Below, piece after piece: positions 7,823-15,907 of a stretch of 35,110 bases of DNA. Made by a program: the position numbers and the translations under genes. Where the stretch lies: positions 1 to 35,110 of the forward strand of contig NZ_CABFLM010000048.1 of assembly GCF_901873365.1 (NCBI RefSeq). Direction: 5' to 3'. The notes under the pieces were generated by a model. That model saw only the letters and a list, made by a program, of their open reading frames with translations, was not told where the DNA came from and ran no database searches. The stretch is from an uncultured Aggregatibacter sp. (lineage in GTDB: Bacteria; Pseudomonadota; Gammaproteobacteria; Enterobacterales; Pasteurellaceae). Positions within the stretch are counted from its first letter, which is position 1. Every line of letters begins with the position of its first letter.

Positions 7823-9043
7823 ATGAAAAGAGCAGTAATCACCGGATTTGGTATTATTTCCAGTATTGGTAACAACAAAGAAGAAGTATTGGCTTCATTG
7901 AAAGCTGGTAAATCCGGTATTGAAATCGTCCCTGAATTTATTGACATGAAAATGCGCAGCCATGTTGCCGGTACCATTAAATTAAATCCGAGCGAGTTAA
8001 TCGATCGTAAAGTGTATCGTTTCATGGGCGATGCGGCAGCCTATGCTTATCTTTCTATGAAAGAAGCGATTGAAGATGCAGGGTTAACGGAAGAGCAAGT
8101 GTCTAACGAACGTACCGGCTTGGTGATCGGCGCCGGCACAGGTTCTGCCCATAATCAGTTAGTGGCTTGTGATGCTGTGCGTGGTCCGCGCGGTGTGAAA
8201 GCCATTGGCCCTTATGCCGTCACGAAAACTATGGCATCCAGCGTATCTGCGTGTTTGGCAACACCGTACAAAATTAAAGGCGTAAGCTACAGTATCAGTT
8301 CCGCTTGTGCCACTTCAGCACACTGTATTGGCAACGCATTAGAACTCATCCAATTAGGTAAACAAGACATCGTGTTTGCTGGTGGCGCAGAAGAGTTGTC
8401 TTGGGAATGTGCGACCGAATTTGATGCGATGGGCGCAGTGTCCACCAAATACAATGAAACCCCAACCAAAGCGTCCCGTGCGTATGATGCAAACCGTGAC
8501 GGCTTCGTGATTGCCGGCGGTGGTGCCGTGGTGGTTGTGGAAGAATTGGAACACGCGCTTGCACGCGGTGCGAAAATTTACGCGGAAATCGTCGGTTATG
8601 GTGCGACTTCCGATGGTTATGACATGGTGGCGCCAAGCGGTGAAGGCGCAGAACGTTGCATGAAACAAGCCATGGCAACTGTTGACACACCAATCGACTA
8701 CATTAACGTGCACGGTACATCAACGCCAGTCGGTGATGTGAAAGAATTGGGTGCGATTAAAAACGTATTTGGCAATAAAATGCCGGCGATTTCTTCCACC
8801 AAGTCCATGACAGGTCACTCTTTAGGGGCCGCCGGTGCGCACGAAGCCATTTACACCTTGTTAATGTTAGATAATGATTTTATCGCACCAAGCATTAACA
8901 TTGAAACCTTAGATGAACAAGCCGTGGGTTGCAACATTGTGACTGAAACAAAAGAAAATGCCGGTTTACAAACCGTGATGTCTAACAGTTTCGGTTTTGG
9001 TGGCACGAATGCCACACTCGTGTTTAAACGTTATAACGGTTAA
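7823..9043 (+). CDS. fabB: Beta-ketoacyl-ACP synthase I
   Basis: Condensing enzyme of type II fatty-acid synthesis. It extends acyl-ACP with malonyl-ACP and is needed for the unsaturated branch after FabA. The protein is 406 residues, the same length as E. coli FabB, and nearly collinear with it. The nucleophilic cysteine (Cys163 by that alignment) lies in SISSACATSAHCIGNA. The two catalytic histidines are in NVHGTSTPVGD and MTGHSLGAAG, and the C-terminal glycine-rich block is NSFGFGGTNATLVF. AAGGA stands 7 nt before the ATG. It is transcribed alone, divergent from mnmC, and ends at an intrinsic terminator. The upstream candidate FadR site suggests control by acyl-CoA. Confidence 0.98.
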   Translation: MKRAVITGFGIISSIGNNKEEVLASLKAGKSGIEIVPEFIDMKMRSHVAGTIKLNPSELIDRKVYRFMGDAAAYAYLSMKEAIEDAGLTEEQVSNERTGLVIGAGTGSAHNQLVACDAVRGPRGVKAIGPYAVTKTMASSVSACLATPYKIKGVSYSISSACATSAHCIGNALELIQLGKQDIVFAGGAEELSWECATEFDAMGAVSTKYNETPTKASRAYDANRDGFVIAGGGAVVVVEELEHALARGAKIYAEIVGYGATSDGYDMVAPSGEGAERCMKQAMATVDTPIDYINVHGTSTPVGDVKELGAIKNVFGNKMPAISSTKSMTGHSLGAAGAHEAIYTLLMLDNDFIAPSINIETLDEQAVGCNIVTETKENAGLQTVMSNSFGFGGTNATLVFKRYNG

Positions 9044-9058
9044 ATTTGACTGAGAACA

Positions 9059-9095
9059 ACTCCCCTGAATGTAAAATTTAGGGGAGTCTGTTTTT
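9059..9095 (+). terminator. Intrinsic terminator after fabB
   Basis: An 8-bp stem, ACTCCCCT (9059-9066) with AGGGGAGT (9080-9087), is followed by a T-rich tail ending in TTTTT (9091-9095). It starts 16 bp after the fabB stop. Confidence 0.8.
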
Positions 9096-9174
9096 ATGGC
9101 ATCATCGTTCATAGCGAACGCTTAGTGATTTTCTTCAATGTGTTGTGGCCGTATTGCGTTATTTGGAGGCAATG

Positions 9175-9804
9175 ATGTCCTTATTTTCAAAATTCAAAAG
9201 TGCGGTGAATCAATTTCATCGAAAATCCATCAATCGCCAACTAAGAGAACGTTTGCAAAATCACGGAATGTCCGTGTTATCCAGTAACTGCGTGGGCGCA
9301 TTTATTTTGCATGATTTGAATGAGCCTTTTAATTCGCCTTTTGTCAATTTATATGTAAAGCCACGAGATTTTATCCGTTATTTACAAAATATGGCTTTTT
9401 ATCACCAGCAAACATTGGAATTCAAACCGAGCGACAAGCCTTACCCTGTCGGTTGGTTGGGAGATGTTCCTATCCATTTTATGCATTACCGCAATGCGCA
9501 AGAGGCGAAAGAGAAGTGGGAAACACGTTTAAAACGGATTAACCTTGATAATCTTTTTATTATCATGACAGATAAAGATAGCCCTCAAGGGGTGAGTTAT
9601 GAAGAGCTCGAAGCCTTTGATCGGTTGCCATTTAAAAACAAAGTGGTATTTACGCATAAACCTTATCCGCAGTTGGCATCTGCCGTGTATATTCCGGGTT
9701 TTGAGCAAAGCGATCAAGTCGGGGATTTATTCGCCTTTTCGGGCTGGAACGGTAAAAAATATTATGACCAATTTGATTATGTAACATGGTTTAATCAAGG
9801 GTAA
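9175..9804 (+). CDS. DUF1919 family protein, probable surface-polysaccharide enzyme
   Basis: A 209-residue cytoplasmic-looking protein without signal peptide or membrane segment. It carries DUF1919 hallmarks: GWLGDVPIHFMHYRNAQEAKEKW, split here only by eye, then INLDNLFIIMTDKD, LPFKNKVVFTHKPYP and YYDQFDYVTWFN. Members often occur in exopolysaccharide or LPS loci, but the reaction is unknown and no such genes adjoin it here. The start is ATG 9175, with GGAGG (9165-9169) 5 nt upstream; ATG 9172 is too close to it, and the longer frame from GTG 9145 would include the ribosome site. A USS lies at its 5' end. It is convergent with tehB across a shared terminator. Confidence 0.85.
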   Translation: MSLFSKFKSAVNQFHRKSINRQLRERLQNHGMSVLSSNCVGAFILHDLNEPFNSPFVNLYVKPRDFIRYLQNMAFYHQQTLEFKPSDKPYPVGWLGDVPIHFMHYRNAQEAKEKWETRLKRINLDNLFIIMTDKDSPQGVSYEELEAFDRLPFKNKVVFTHKPYPQLASAVYIPGFEQSDQVGDLFAFSGWNGKKYYDQFDYVTWFNQG

Positions 9805-9809
9805 ATATA

Positions 9810-9851
9810 AAAAATCTGCGTCTTAATACATGACATAAGACGCAGATTTTT
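9810..9851. terminator. Bidirectional terminator between the DUF1919 gene and tehB
   Basis: A perfect 16-bp stem, AAAAATCTGCGTCTTA (9810-9825) with TAAGACGCAGATTTTT (9836-9851), has a 10-nt loop. A and T runs on the two sides allow it to end transcription from both convergent genes. A USS follows at about 9869-9877 and is not part of this stem. Confidence 0.88.
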
Positions 9852-9901
9852 CATATTCCGCAGTAATAAAGTGCGGTCTTTTTCTGTTCTAAATCGGCAA
9901 A

Positions 9902-10762
9902 CTATTTCTTTCTTGCCAACATAGTCACAAATTTCATTTTATAACGATTGCCGTTTTCATCGGTTTTGTGCAGTTCACCCATGTTTTCGTTGTATTCCAA
10001 GAATTCCCAATCTTTGTAGTATTCTTTCAATTCATTTTCACCAAAAGTAAATGAAAATGGCAGTGGGCAAGGCACTTCCGGAGTGGACATGGCAGCTACG
10101 ATTAAATTGTAGCCCCCCGGATTGGTATGGTTTTGCATGTTTTCAAGAATTGCCGGTACGCGAGCACGATCGAGGAACATAAAGACCACCGTCGACACAA
10201 TAAAATCATAGTTTTCTTGAATGTTTGCTTCGTTGATATTGTAAAGTGCGGTCTGAATTTTTAGATTTTCTTTCTCTTTGACTTCGTTTAGAAATTGAAG
10301 ACTGTTTTCATTGTGATCCCAAGCGGTGACATCATAGCCGAGTAAACTCAAATAGAGAGAGTTACGACCTTGTCCACAACCTAAATCCAACACTTTACAA
10401 GGTTTAATGATTTTAGCTGCATCGACTACATCACCGTGCGTGGCGGTCATATTGTATTTCTTGCTGAAGTAGTCTTCCTTGGTGCAATAAAATTCCAGAA
10501 AACATTCTAAATCATCGGAAAGGGCTTCAACACGATGCCATTGTTGCGGTTCAACAAAAGGTGTTTCATCTTGTGAGGTGAAAATGTGTTCGCTCACAAT
10601 ATTGCCATTTTCTGTGAGGACATAAAATTTAAGTTTACCTTTTAATACGGTGAGTTTTCCCCAAGTGCCGACTTTTGTGTTGTGTTTTTCTTGAAACATT
10701 TTTGGCAAGCTGTCTTTGGTCCAAACCGGCATTTTTTTATAGCAAATAAGTTCGTTTTGCAT
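9902..10762 (-). CDS. tehB: Tellurite-resistance methyltransferase TehB
   Basis: SAM-dependent methyltransferase linked in H. influenzae to tellurite resistance and oxidant defence. The protein is 286 residues, the long form found in Haemophilus: an N-terminal cupin-like domain (about 1-95, with KVGTWGKLTVLKGKL and FVEPQQWHRVEAL) joined to the TehB methyltransferase domain with SAM motif VLDLGCGQGRNSLYLSLLG. E. coli TehB lacks the N-terminal domain. The ATG at 10762 is preferred over a TTG four codons upstream, because TTTGGAG places its ribosome site just before this ATG. It is not paired with tehA here. A candidate FNR box lies about 95 bp upstream. Confidence 0.95.
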   Translation of the reverse strand: MQNELICYKKMPVWTKDSLPKMFQEKHNTKVGTWGKLTVLKGKLKFYVLTENGNIVSEHIFTSQDETPFVEPQQWHRVEALSDDLECFLEFYCTKEDYFSKKYNMTATHGDVVDAAKIIKPCKVLDLGCGQGRNSLYLSLLGYDVTAWDHNENSLQFLNEVKEKENLKIQTALYNINEANIQENYDFIVSTVVFMFLDRARVPAILENMQNHTNPGGYNLIVAAMSTPEVPCPLPFSFTFGENELKEYYKDWEFLEYNENMGELHKTDENGNRYKMKFVTMLARKK

Positions 10763-10774
10763 TTTTTTCTCCAA

Positions 10775-11167
10775 ATTTTAGGGTGTTAATAGTTGAGTTT
10801 AATGGTAGGTTAATTACGTGAAATACGCAATATTTAATTCTTTTTCAAACGAAGAGATGATAAAAATCAAGCATTTTAGAAAGTGCGGTTGTTTTTTAAG
10901 GATTTTATGGGACATTACAATTTTTGATATATTAATTTATATAGCGTTAGTTTGAAACTATGCAAATATGGGGTATTTTCAAGTGAAGAGAGAAAAATTA
11001 CTATCATTTTTTCAAAAAATCTAATAACATTTACATTATTTGTTAAAAATTTGTAATGTCAGTTTTTGGCAAATTAGGCTTTTTTTTAGTGATCAATTTC
11101 GTTGTTTAATTTCTATTAAAAATTAGGGTTAAACGTACTTCTAACTTAACAAAATAAGGAAAAAACT
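10775..11167. other. AT-rich intergenic region between tehB and aceE
   Basis: About 390 bp between divergent genes with no convincing gene. It holds the candidate FNR box (10857-10870), a USS (about 10881-10889), and a very AT-rich stretch from about 10920 to 11150 that must carry the aceE promoter. I see no clear PdhR operator (ATTGGT-N3-ACCAAT) and no single outstanding -35/-10 pair. AAGGA lies just before the aceE ATG. Confidence 0.6.
10857..10870 (-). promoter_or_regulatory. Candidate FNR box upstream of tehB
   Basis: ATGATAAAAATCAA matches the FNR consensus TTGAT-N4-ATCAA at 9 of 10 positions. Its centre is about 101 bp upstream of the tehB start; a class II promoter would start near 10822, leaving a 60-nt leader. 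The -10 at the expected place is weak (TAAATA-like). It is one of three such boxes in the window. Confidence 0.35.
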
Positions 11168-13825
11168 ATGTCAGAATTGTTAAAAAATGACGTAGATCCG
11201 ATCGAAACTAACGATTGGTTGGCATCAATTGATTCGTTAATTCGTGAGGAAGGCATTGAGCGCGCTCAGTTCATTATCGATCAAGTTATGCAACAAGCTC
11301 GCGCCGGTGGCGTTTCTTTACCAAGCGGGATTACAACCGATTATGTGAATACCATTCCTGTGTCAGAACAACCAGCGTATCCGGGCAATTTAGACATTGA
11401 ACGTCGCATTCGTTCTTATGTTCGTTGGAATGCGGTGATGATGGTGTTACGTGGTCAGAAAAAAGATCTGGATTTAGGCGGTCACTTATCGACTTATCAA
11501 TCTGCTGCGACGATGTATGAAGTTGGTTTTAACCATTTCTTCAAAGCGGCAACAGAGAAAAATGGCGGTGACTTAGTCTTCTTCCAAGGCCACGCGGCGC
11601 CGGGGATGTATGCTCGTGCTTTCTTAGAAGGACGTTTAACGGAAGAACAATTAGACAACTTCCGTCAAGAAGTGCATGGCAAAGGCTTGTCTTCTTACCC
11701 TCATCCGAAATTAATGCCGGATTTCTGGCAATTCTCAACGGTTTCTATGGGGTTAGGCCCGGTGAACGCCATTTATCAAGCCCGTTTCTTAAAATACTTA
11801 CAAAATCGTGGTTTGAAAGACACTGCTGATCAAAAAGTGTATGCCTTCTTAGGCGATGGCGAGATGGATGAAATTGAATCTAAAGGTGCATTAACTTTCG
11901 CCGCACGCGAACATTTAGATAACCTCATTTTCGTCATTTCCTGTAACTTACAACGCTTAGACGGCCCGGTAAACGGTAACGGTAAAATCGTTCAAGAATT
12001 AGAAGGTTTATTTGTGGGCGCCGGTTGGGAAGTGATCAAAGTCATGTGGGGTAGCCGTTGGGATAAATTATTTGCCAAAGATACCACAGGTAAACTCACC
12101 CAATTAATGATGGAAGTGGTTGATGGTGACTACTTAACCTTCAAATCTAAAGACGGTGCCTATGTACGTGAACACTTCTTCGGTCGTTATCCGGAAACCG
12201 CTGCATTAGTGGCTGATATGACTGATGATGAAATTTGGGCGTTACAACGTGGCGGTCATGATCCGCTTAAAGTGTTTGCTGCATTCAAGAAAGCACAAAA
12301 TGCCGGTAAACCGGTTGTTATCTTAGTGCAATCTGTGAAAGGCTATAAAATTGCTGAGGCAGAAAGTAAAAATACTGCGCACCAATCCAAAAAAATGTCT
12401 GCTGAGAGTATCAAAGCTTACCGCGATTACTTCCACATCCCAGTGAAAGATGAAGATTTGGAAAAACTGCCATATGTGACTTTCCCTGAAGGTTCTGAAG
12501 AATATAAATACTTGCACGAACGTCGCAAAGCTTTACAAGGTTATTTGCCGGCACGTCATCCGAAATTTACTGTGAACTTCAAAGCACCTGAGCTTTCTGA
12601 ATTCTCTGCGTTGTTAGAAGCACAACCGCGTCCGATTTCAACCACAATGGCATTTGTTCGTTTCTTAAATACGTTGTTAAAAGACAAAGAAGTGGGCAAA
12701 CATATTGTTCCAATCGTGGCAGACGAAGCGCGTACTTTCGGTATGGAAGGGTTATTCCGTCAAATCGGTATTTACAACCCGCATGGTCAAAATTATGTCC
12801 CATCCGACCGTGATTTAGTGGCTTACTATCGCGAAGCGAAAGACGGTCAAGTCTTACAAGAAGGGATCAATGAATTAGGGGCAACCTCTTCTTGGTTAGC
12901 GGCAGCAACGTCTTATTCTGTGAGCAATATGCCGATGATCCCATTCTTCATTTACTACTCCATGTTCGGTTTCCAACGTGTGGGTGACTTAATGTGGGCA
13001 GCAGGTGACCAATTGGCACGCGGTTTCATGATTGGTGGTACGTCAGGCCGTACAACATTGAACGGTGAAGGTTTACAACACGAAGATGGTCACAGCCACA
13101 TTCAATCTTTAACGATTCCGAACTGTGTCTCTTATGACCCGGCATTCGCTTATGAAGTGGCGGTTATCATGCAAGACGGTATTAACCGTATGTACGGTGA
13201 AAAACAAGAAGATGTGTTCTATTACATCACCACGTTAAACGAAATTTACGATCAACCGGCAATGCCTGCAGGCTCAGAAGAAGGTATTCGTAAAGGTCTT
13301 TATAAATTTGAACACGTACAAGGAAAAGGTAAAGGCGAAGTGCAATTACTTGGTTCCGGTGCGATCTTGCGTCATGTACGTGAAGCCGCTCAAATCTTGG
13401 CGAATGACTACGGCATCAGCTCTGATGTTTATAGTGCGCCATCCTTCACTGAAGCGGCTCGCGAAGGGGCGGATGCGGTTCGTTGGAATATGTTACATCC
13501 AACCGAAACACCACGTGTGCCATACGTCGCTCAAGTGATGAATGACAAGCCTGCCGTTGCAGCAACCGACTACATGAAGCTTTTTGCTGAGCAAATCCGC
13601 GCTTATGTACCGGCTAAACATTATCATGTGTTGGGTACGGATGGTTTCGGTCGTTCCGATAGCCGTGCGAACTTGCGTGACCACTTTGAAGTAGATGCAC
13701 ACCACGTTGTGGTTGCCGCATTACATGTGTTGGCACAAGAAGGCACGGTTGACAAGAAAGTGGTTGCCGAAGCAATCGCAAAATACGGTATCGATCCTGA
13801 AAGATTGAACCCGTTATACGCATAA
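11168..13825 (+). CDS. aceE: Pyruvate dehydrogenase E1 component (homodimeric)
   Basis: Thiamine-diphosphate decarboxylase that forms hydroxyethyl-ThDP from pyruvate and passes the acetyl group to lipoyl groups on AceF. The protein is 885 residues, close to the 887 of E. coli AceE. It shows the homodimeric E1 signatures RRIRSYVRWNA, FFQGHAAPGMYARAF, the ThDP-binding motif starting at GDGEMDE and running to the asparagine in ISCNLQRLDGPVNGNG, and the C-terminal GTDGFGRSDSRANLR. It is first in the aceE-aceF-lpdA operon. The E. coli-type pdhR regulator gene is absent upstream; tehB is there instead. Only 72 bp separate it from aceF, and these contain an inverted USS pair. Confidence 0.99.
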   Translation: MSELLKNDVDPIETNDWLASIDSLIREEGIERAQFIIDQVMQQARAGGVSLPSGITTDYVNTIPVSEQPAYPGNLDIERRIRSYVRWNAVMMVLRGQKKDLDLGGHLSTYQSAATMYEVGFNHFFKAATEKNGGDLVFFQGHAAPGMYARAFLEGRLTEEQLDNFRQEVHGKGLSSYPHPKLMPDFWQFSTVSMGLGPVNAIYQARFLKYLQNRGLKDTADQKVYAFLGDGEMDEIESKGALTFAAREHLDNLIFVISCNLQRLDGPVNGNGKIVQELEGLFVGAGWEVIKVMWGSRWDKLFAKDTTGKLTQLMMEVVDGDYLTFKSKDGAYVREHFFGRYPETAALVADMTDDEIWALQRGGHDPLKVFAAFKKAQNAGKPVVILVQSVKGYKIAEAESKNTAHQSKKMSAESIKAYRDYFHIPVKDEDLEKLPYVTFPEGSEEYKYLHERRKALQGYLPARHPKFTVNFKAPELSEFSALLEAQPRPISTTMAFVRFLNTLLKDKEVGKHIVPIVADEARTFGMEGLFRQIGIYNPHGQNYVPSDRDLVAYYREAKDGQVLQEGINELGATSSWLAAATSYSVSNMPMIPFFIYYSMFGFQRVGDLMWAAGDQLARGFMIGGTSGRTTLNGEGLQHEDGHSHIQSLTIPNCVSYDPAFAYEVAVIMQDGINRMYGEKQEDVFYYITTLNEIYDQPAMPAGSEEGIRKGLYKFEHVQGKGKGEVQLLGSGAILRHVREAAQILANDYGISSDVYSAPSFTEAAREGADAVRWNMLHPTETPRVPYVAQVMNDKPAVAATDYMKLFAEQIRAYVPAKHYHVLGTDGFGRSDSRANLRDHFEVDAHHVVVAALHVLAQEGTVDKKVVAEAIAKYGIDPERLNPLYA

Positions 13826-13842
13826 AAATAACGAAAAAAACG

Positions 13843-13865
13843 ACCGCACTTGATAAAAGTGCGGT
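13843..13865. repeat. Inverted USS pair (hairpin) inside the aceE-aceF spacer
   Basis: ACCGCACTT (13843-13851) and AAGTGCGGT (13857-13865) form a perfect 9-bp stem with a 5-nt loop, 17 bp after the aceE stop. Such pairs often serve as terminators in Pasteurellaceae. Here the tail is only TGGTTTT, and essential aceF follows, so partial termination or 3'-end protection of aceE mRNA is more likely. The right-hand word is followed after 11 nt by ACGTTT. Confidence 0.8.
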
Positions 13866-13897
13866 TGGTTTTCCAAACGTTTAAAAGGTAAAAAGAA

Positions 13898-15793
13898 ATG
13901 GCTAAACAAATTCAAATTCCGGATATCGGTAGTGATGAAGTGACCGTTACCGAAGTGATGGTAAAAGTTGGAGATACGATTACTGCGGATCAATCCATCA
14001 TCAATGTTGAAGGTGATAAAGCATCGATGGAAGTGCCGGCACCTGAAGCAGGCGTGGTTAAAGAAGTGTTAGTGAAAGTGGGAGATAAAGTGACCACCGG
14101 CACGCCTATGTTGGTATTAGAGAGTGCTGACGCAGCACCTGCACAAGCCGCTCAACCGGCCGCGACTCCTGCCACTGCACCAGCGACTGCACAAGTGGTT
14201 GATGTGAATGTACCGGATATCGGTTCTGATGAAGTCAACGTTACTGATGTTATGGTAAAAGTGGGTGATCGTGTTGAAGTGGATCAATCCATTATTAACG
14301 TTGAAGGCGATAAAGCGTCTATGGAAGTGCCAGCACCTGTTGCCGGTATCGTGAAAGAAATCATCATTAAAGCGGGCGATAAAGTCTCCACCGGCACATT
14401 GATTATGCGTTTTGAAGTTGCCGGCAGTGCGTCTGCTTCAGCACCAGCGGCCTCTGCGCCAGCTGCTGCACCTGCCGCACCGGTTGCCGGTGGTGTGAAG
14501 GATGTAAACGTTCCGGATATTGGTGGTGACGAAGTTAACGTGACTGAAATTATGGTCAAAGTAGGCGATAGCATCACAGAAGAGCAATCGTTAATTACCG
14601 TTGAAGGTGACAAAGCTTCTATGGAAGTGCCTGCACCATTTGCCGGTGTCGTTAAAGAAATTTTAGTGAAAGCGGGTGACAAAGTCTCTACCGGTTCATT
14701 AATTATGAAATTTGAAGTGGCAGGTGCCGCACCGGTTGCCGCAGCTGCACCACAAGCCGCAGCGCCTCAAGCCGTATCCGCAGCCGCGCCGGCAGCACAA
14801 TCAGGCAATGTATCCGGTTTGAGCCAAGATCAAGTTGTTGCAAGCGCAGGCTATGCACACGCCACACCGGTGATTCGTCGTCTTGCACGTGAATTCGGTG
14901 TAAATCTTGATAAAGTAAAAGGTACCGGTCGTAAAGGTCGTATCGTTAAAGAAGATATTCAAGCCTATGTGAAAACTGCTGTAAAAGCATTTGAAACCGG
15001 TACGGTTTCTGCTGCAGCCGCAGGTAATGGCGTAGCGAATGGTGCAGGTTTAGGCTTGTTACCATGGCCGAAAGTGGACTTCAGCAAATTTGGTGAAGTA
15101 GAAGAAGTTGAGTTAAGCCGTATTAACAAAATTTCCGGCGCGAATTTACACCGTAACTGGGTCATGATTCCACATGTGACGCACTTTGATCGCACCGACA
15201 TCACCGACTTAGAAGCTTTCCGTAAAGAGCAGAACAAGATTGTTGAAAAACAAAAATTAGACGTGAAAATCACACCAGTGGTGTTCATTATGAAAGCGGT
15301 TGCCAAAGCATTAGAAGCGTTCCCGCGTTTCAATAGTTCTATTTCTGAAGATGGCCAAAAATTAACGCTGAAAAAATACATCAACATTGGCGTGGCAGTA
15401 GATACACCAAACGGCTTAGTCGTGCCTGTCTTTAAAAATGTGAACAAAAAAGGCATTATCGAGCTTTCTCGCGAATTAATGGAAGTCTCTAAAAAAGCCC
15501 GTGACGGTAAACTTTCCGGTTCCGATATGCAAGGCGGTTGTTTCACCATTTCAAGTTTAGGCGGTATTGGTACAACGCACTTTACGCCTATCGTGAATGC
15601 GCCTGAAGTAGCCATTTTGGGTGTATCCAAGTCTGAAATGCAACCGGTTTGGAACGGTAAAGAGTTCGAGCCTCGCTTAATGCTTCCGTTATCATTATCC
15701 TTCGACCACCGCGTGATCGATGGTGCAGATGGTGCGCGTTTCTTAAGCTATATCAATGGGGTATTAGCGGATTTACGTCGCTTAGTGATGTAA
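13898..15793 (+). CDS. aceF: Pyruvate dehydrogenase E2, dihydrolipoyl acetyltransferase with three lipoyl domains
   Basis: Core subunit of the PDH complex, moving the acetyl group from lipoyl lysine to coenzyme A. The protein is 631 residues. Three lipoyl domains, each with GDKASMEVPAP, place the lipoylated lysines at K41, K139 and K239; they are joined by flexible Ala/Pro-rich linkers (about 78-100, 176-199 and 275-300). The E1/E3-binding domain is near 320-365 (ATPVIRRLAREFGVNL, GTGRKGRIVKEDI). The catalytic acetyltransferase domain ends with the active-site motif SFDHRVIDGADGARF. The three lipoyl segments are also near-repeats at the DNA level (about 13.90-14.12, 14.20-14.42 and 14.50-14.72 kb) and could recombine. 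GGTAAAAAG precedes the ATG. It lies between aceE and lpdA. Confidence 0.99.
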   Translation: MAKQIQIPDIGSDEVTVTEVMVKVGDTITADQSIINVEGDKASMEVPAPEAGVVKEVLVKVGDKVTTGTPMLVLESADAAPAQAAQPAATPATAPATAQVVDVNVPDIGSDEVNVTDVMVKVGDRVEVDQSIINVEGDKASMEVPAPVAGIVKEIIIKAGDKVSTGTLIMRFEVAGSASASAPAASAPAAAPAAPVAGGVKDVNVPDIGGDEVNVTEIMVKVGDSITEEQSLITVEGDKASMEVPAPFAGVVKEILVKAGDKVSTGSLIMKFEVAGAAPVAAAAPQAAAPQAVSAAAPAAQSGNVSGLSQDQVVASAGYAHATPVIRRLAREFGVNLDKVKGTGRKGRIVKEDIQAYVKTAVKAFETGTVSAAAAGNGVANGAGLGLLPWPKVDFSKFGEVEEVELSRINKISGANLHRNWVMIPHVTHFDRTDITDLEAFRKEQNKIVEKQKLDVKITPVVFIMKAVAKALEAFPRFNSSISEDGQKLTLKKYINIGVAVDTPNGLVVPVFKNVNKKGIIELSRELMEVSKKARDGKLSGSDMQGGCFTISSLGGIGTTHFTPIVNAPEVAILGVSKSEMQPVWNGKEFEPRLMLPLSLSFDHRVIDGADGARFLSYINGVLADLRRLVM

Positions 15794-15795
15794 TC

Positions 15796-15859
15796 TGTAG
15801 GGTGGGTTTCAGCCCACCGATTAATGAGATCTCTTGGTGGGCTGAAAGCCCGCCCTACA
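15796..15859. repeat. Palindromic GTAGGGTGGG-type intergenic element
   Basis: The left arm TGTAGGGTGGG...CAGCCCACC (15796-15818) pairs with the right arm GGTGGGCTGAA...CCCTACA (15836-15859), with one indel and one or two mismatches, around a 17-bp loop. I recall words of this type from dispersed repeats in several bacterial genomes. It sits 2 bp after the aceF stop and before lpdA, so the operon transcript will contain a long stem here, which could protect or separate the aceEF and lpdA parts. Confidence 0.75.
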
Positions 15860-15868
15860 AAGATCGCA

Positions 15869-15894
15869 AAGTGCGGTCAAAAATTTGAACGTTT
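15869..15894 (+). repeat. Extended USS with ACGTTT upstream of lpdA
   Basis: AAGTGCGGT (15869-15877) is followed after 11 nt by ACGTTT (15889-15894). It is one of six exact cases in the window and lies directly before the lpdA ribosome site. Confidence 0.8.
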
Positions 15895-15907
15895 TTACGA
15901 GGTAAAA

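Noticed and set aside
11091..11104. TTTTTAGTGATCAA before aceE as an FNR box
   Set aside because: Only one half-site is good (8 of 10 at best), and AT-rich DNA gives such matches by chance.
13898..14720. Threefold DNA repeat in aceF as a repeat array
   Set aside because: Explained by the three lipoyl domains of the protein.
14284..15630. Long minus-strand ORFs opposite aceF
   Set aside because: Antisense shadows of a highly biased, repeat-rich coding sequence (lipoyl domains and core).
15824..15907. ATG 15824 as the lpdA start
   Set aside because: The extra 28 residues come from the palindromic element and USS; a good ribosome site precedes ATG 15908, which gives the standard 474-residue protein.
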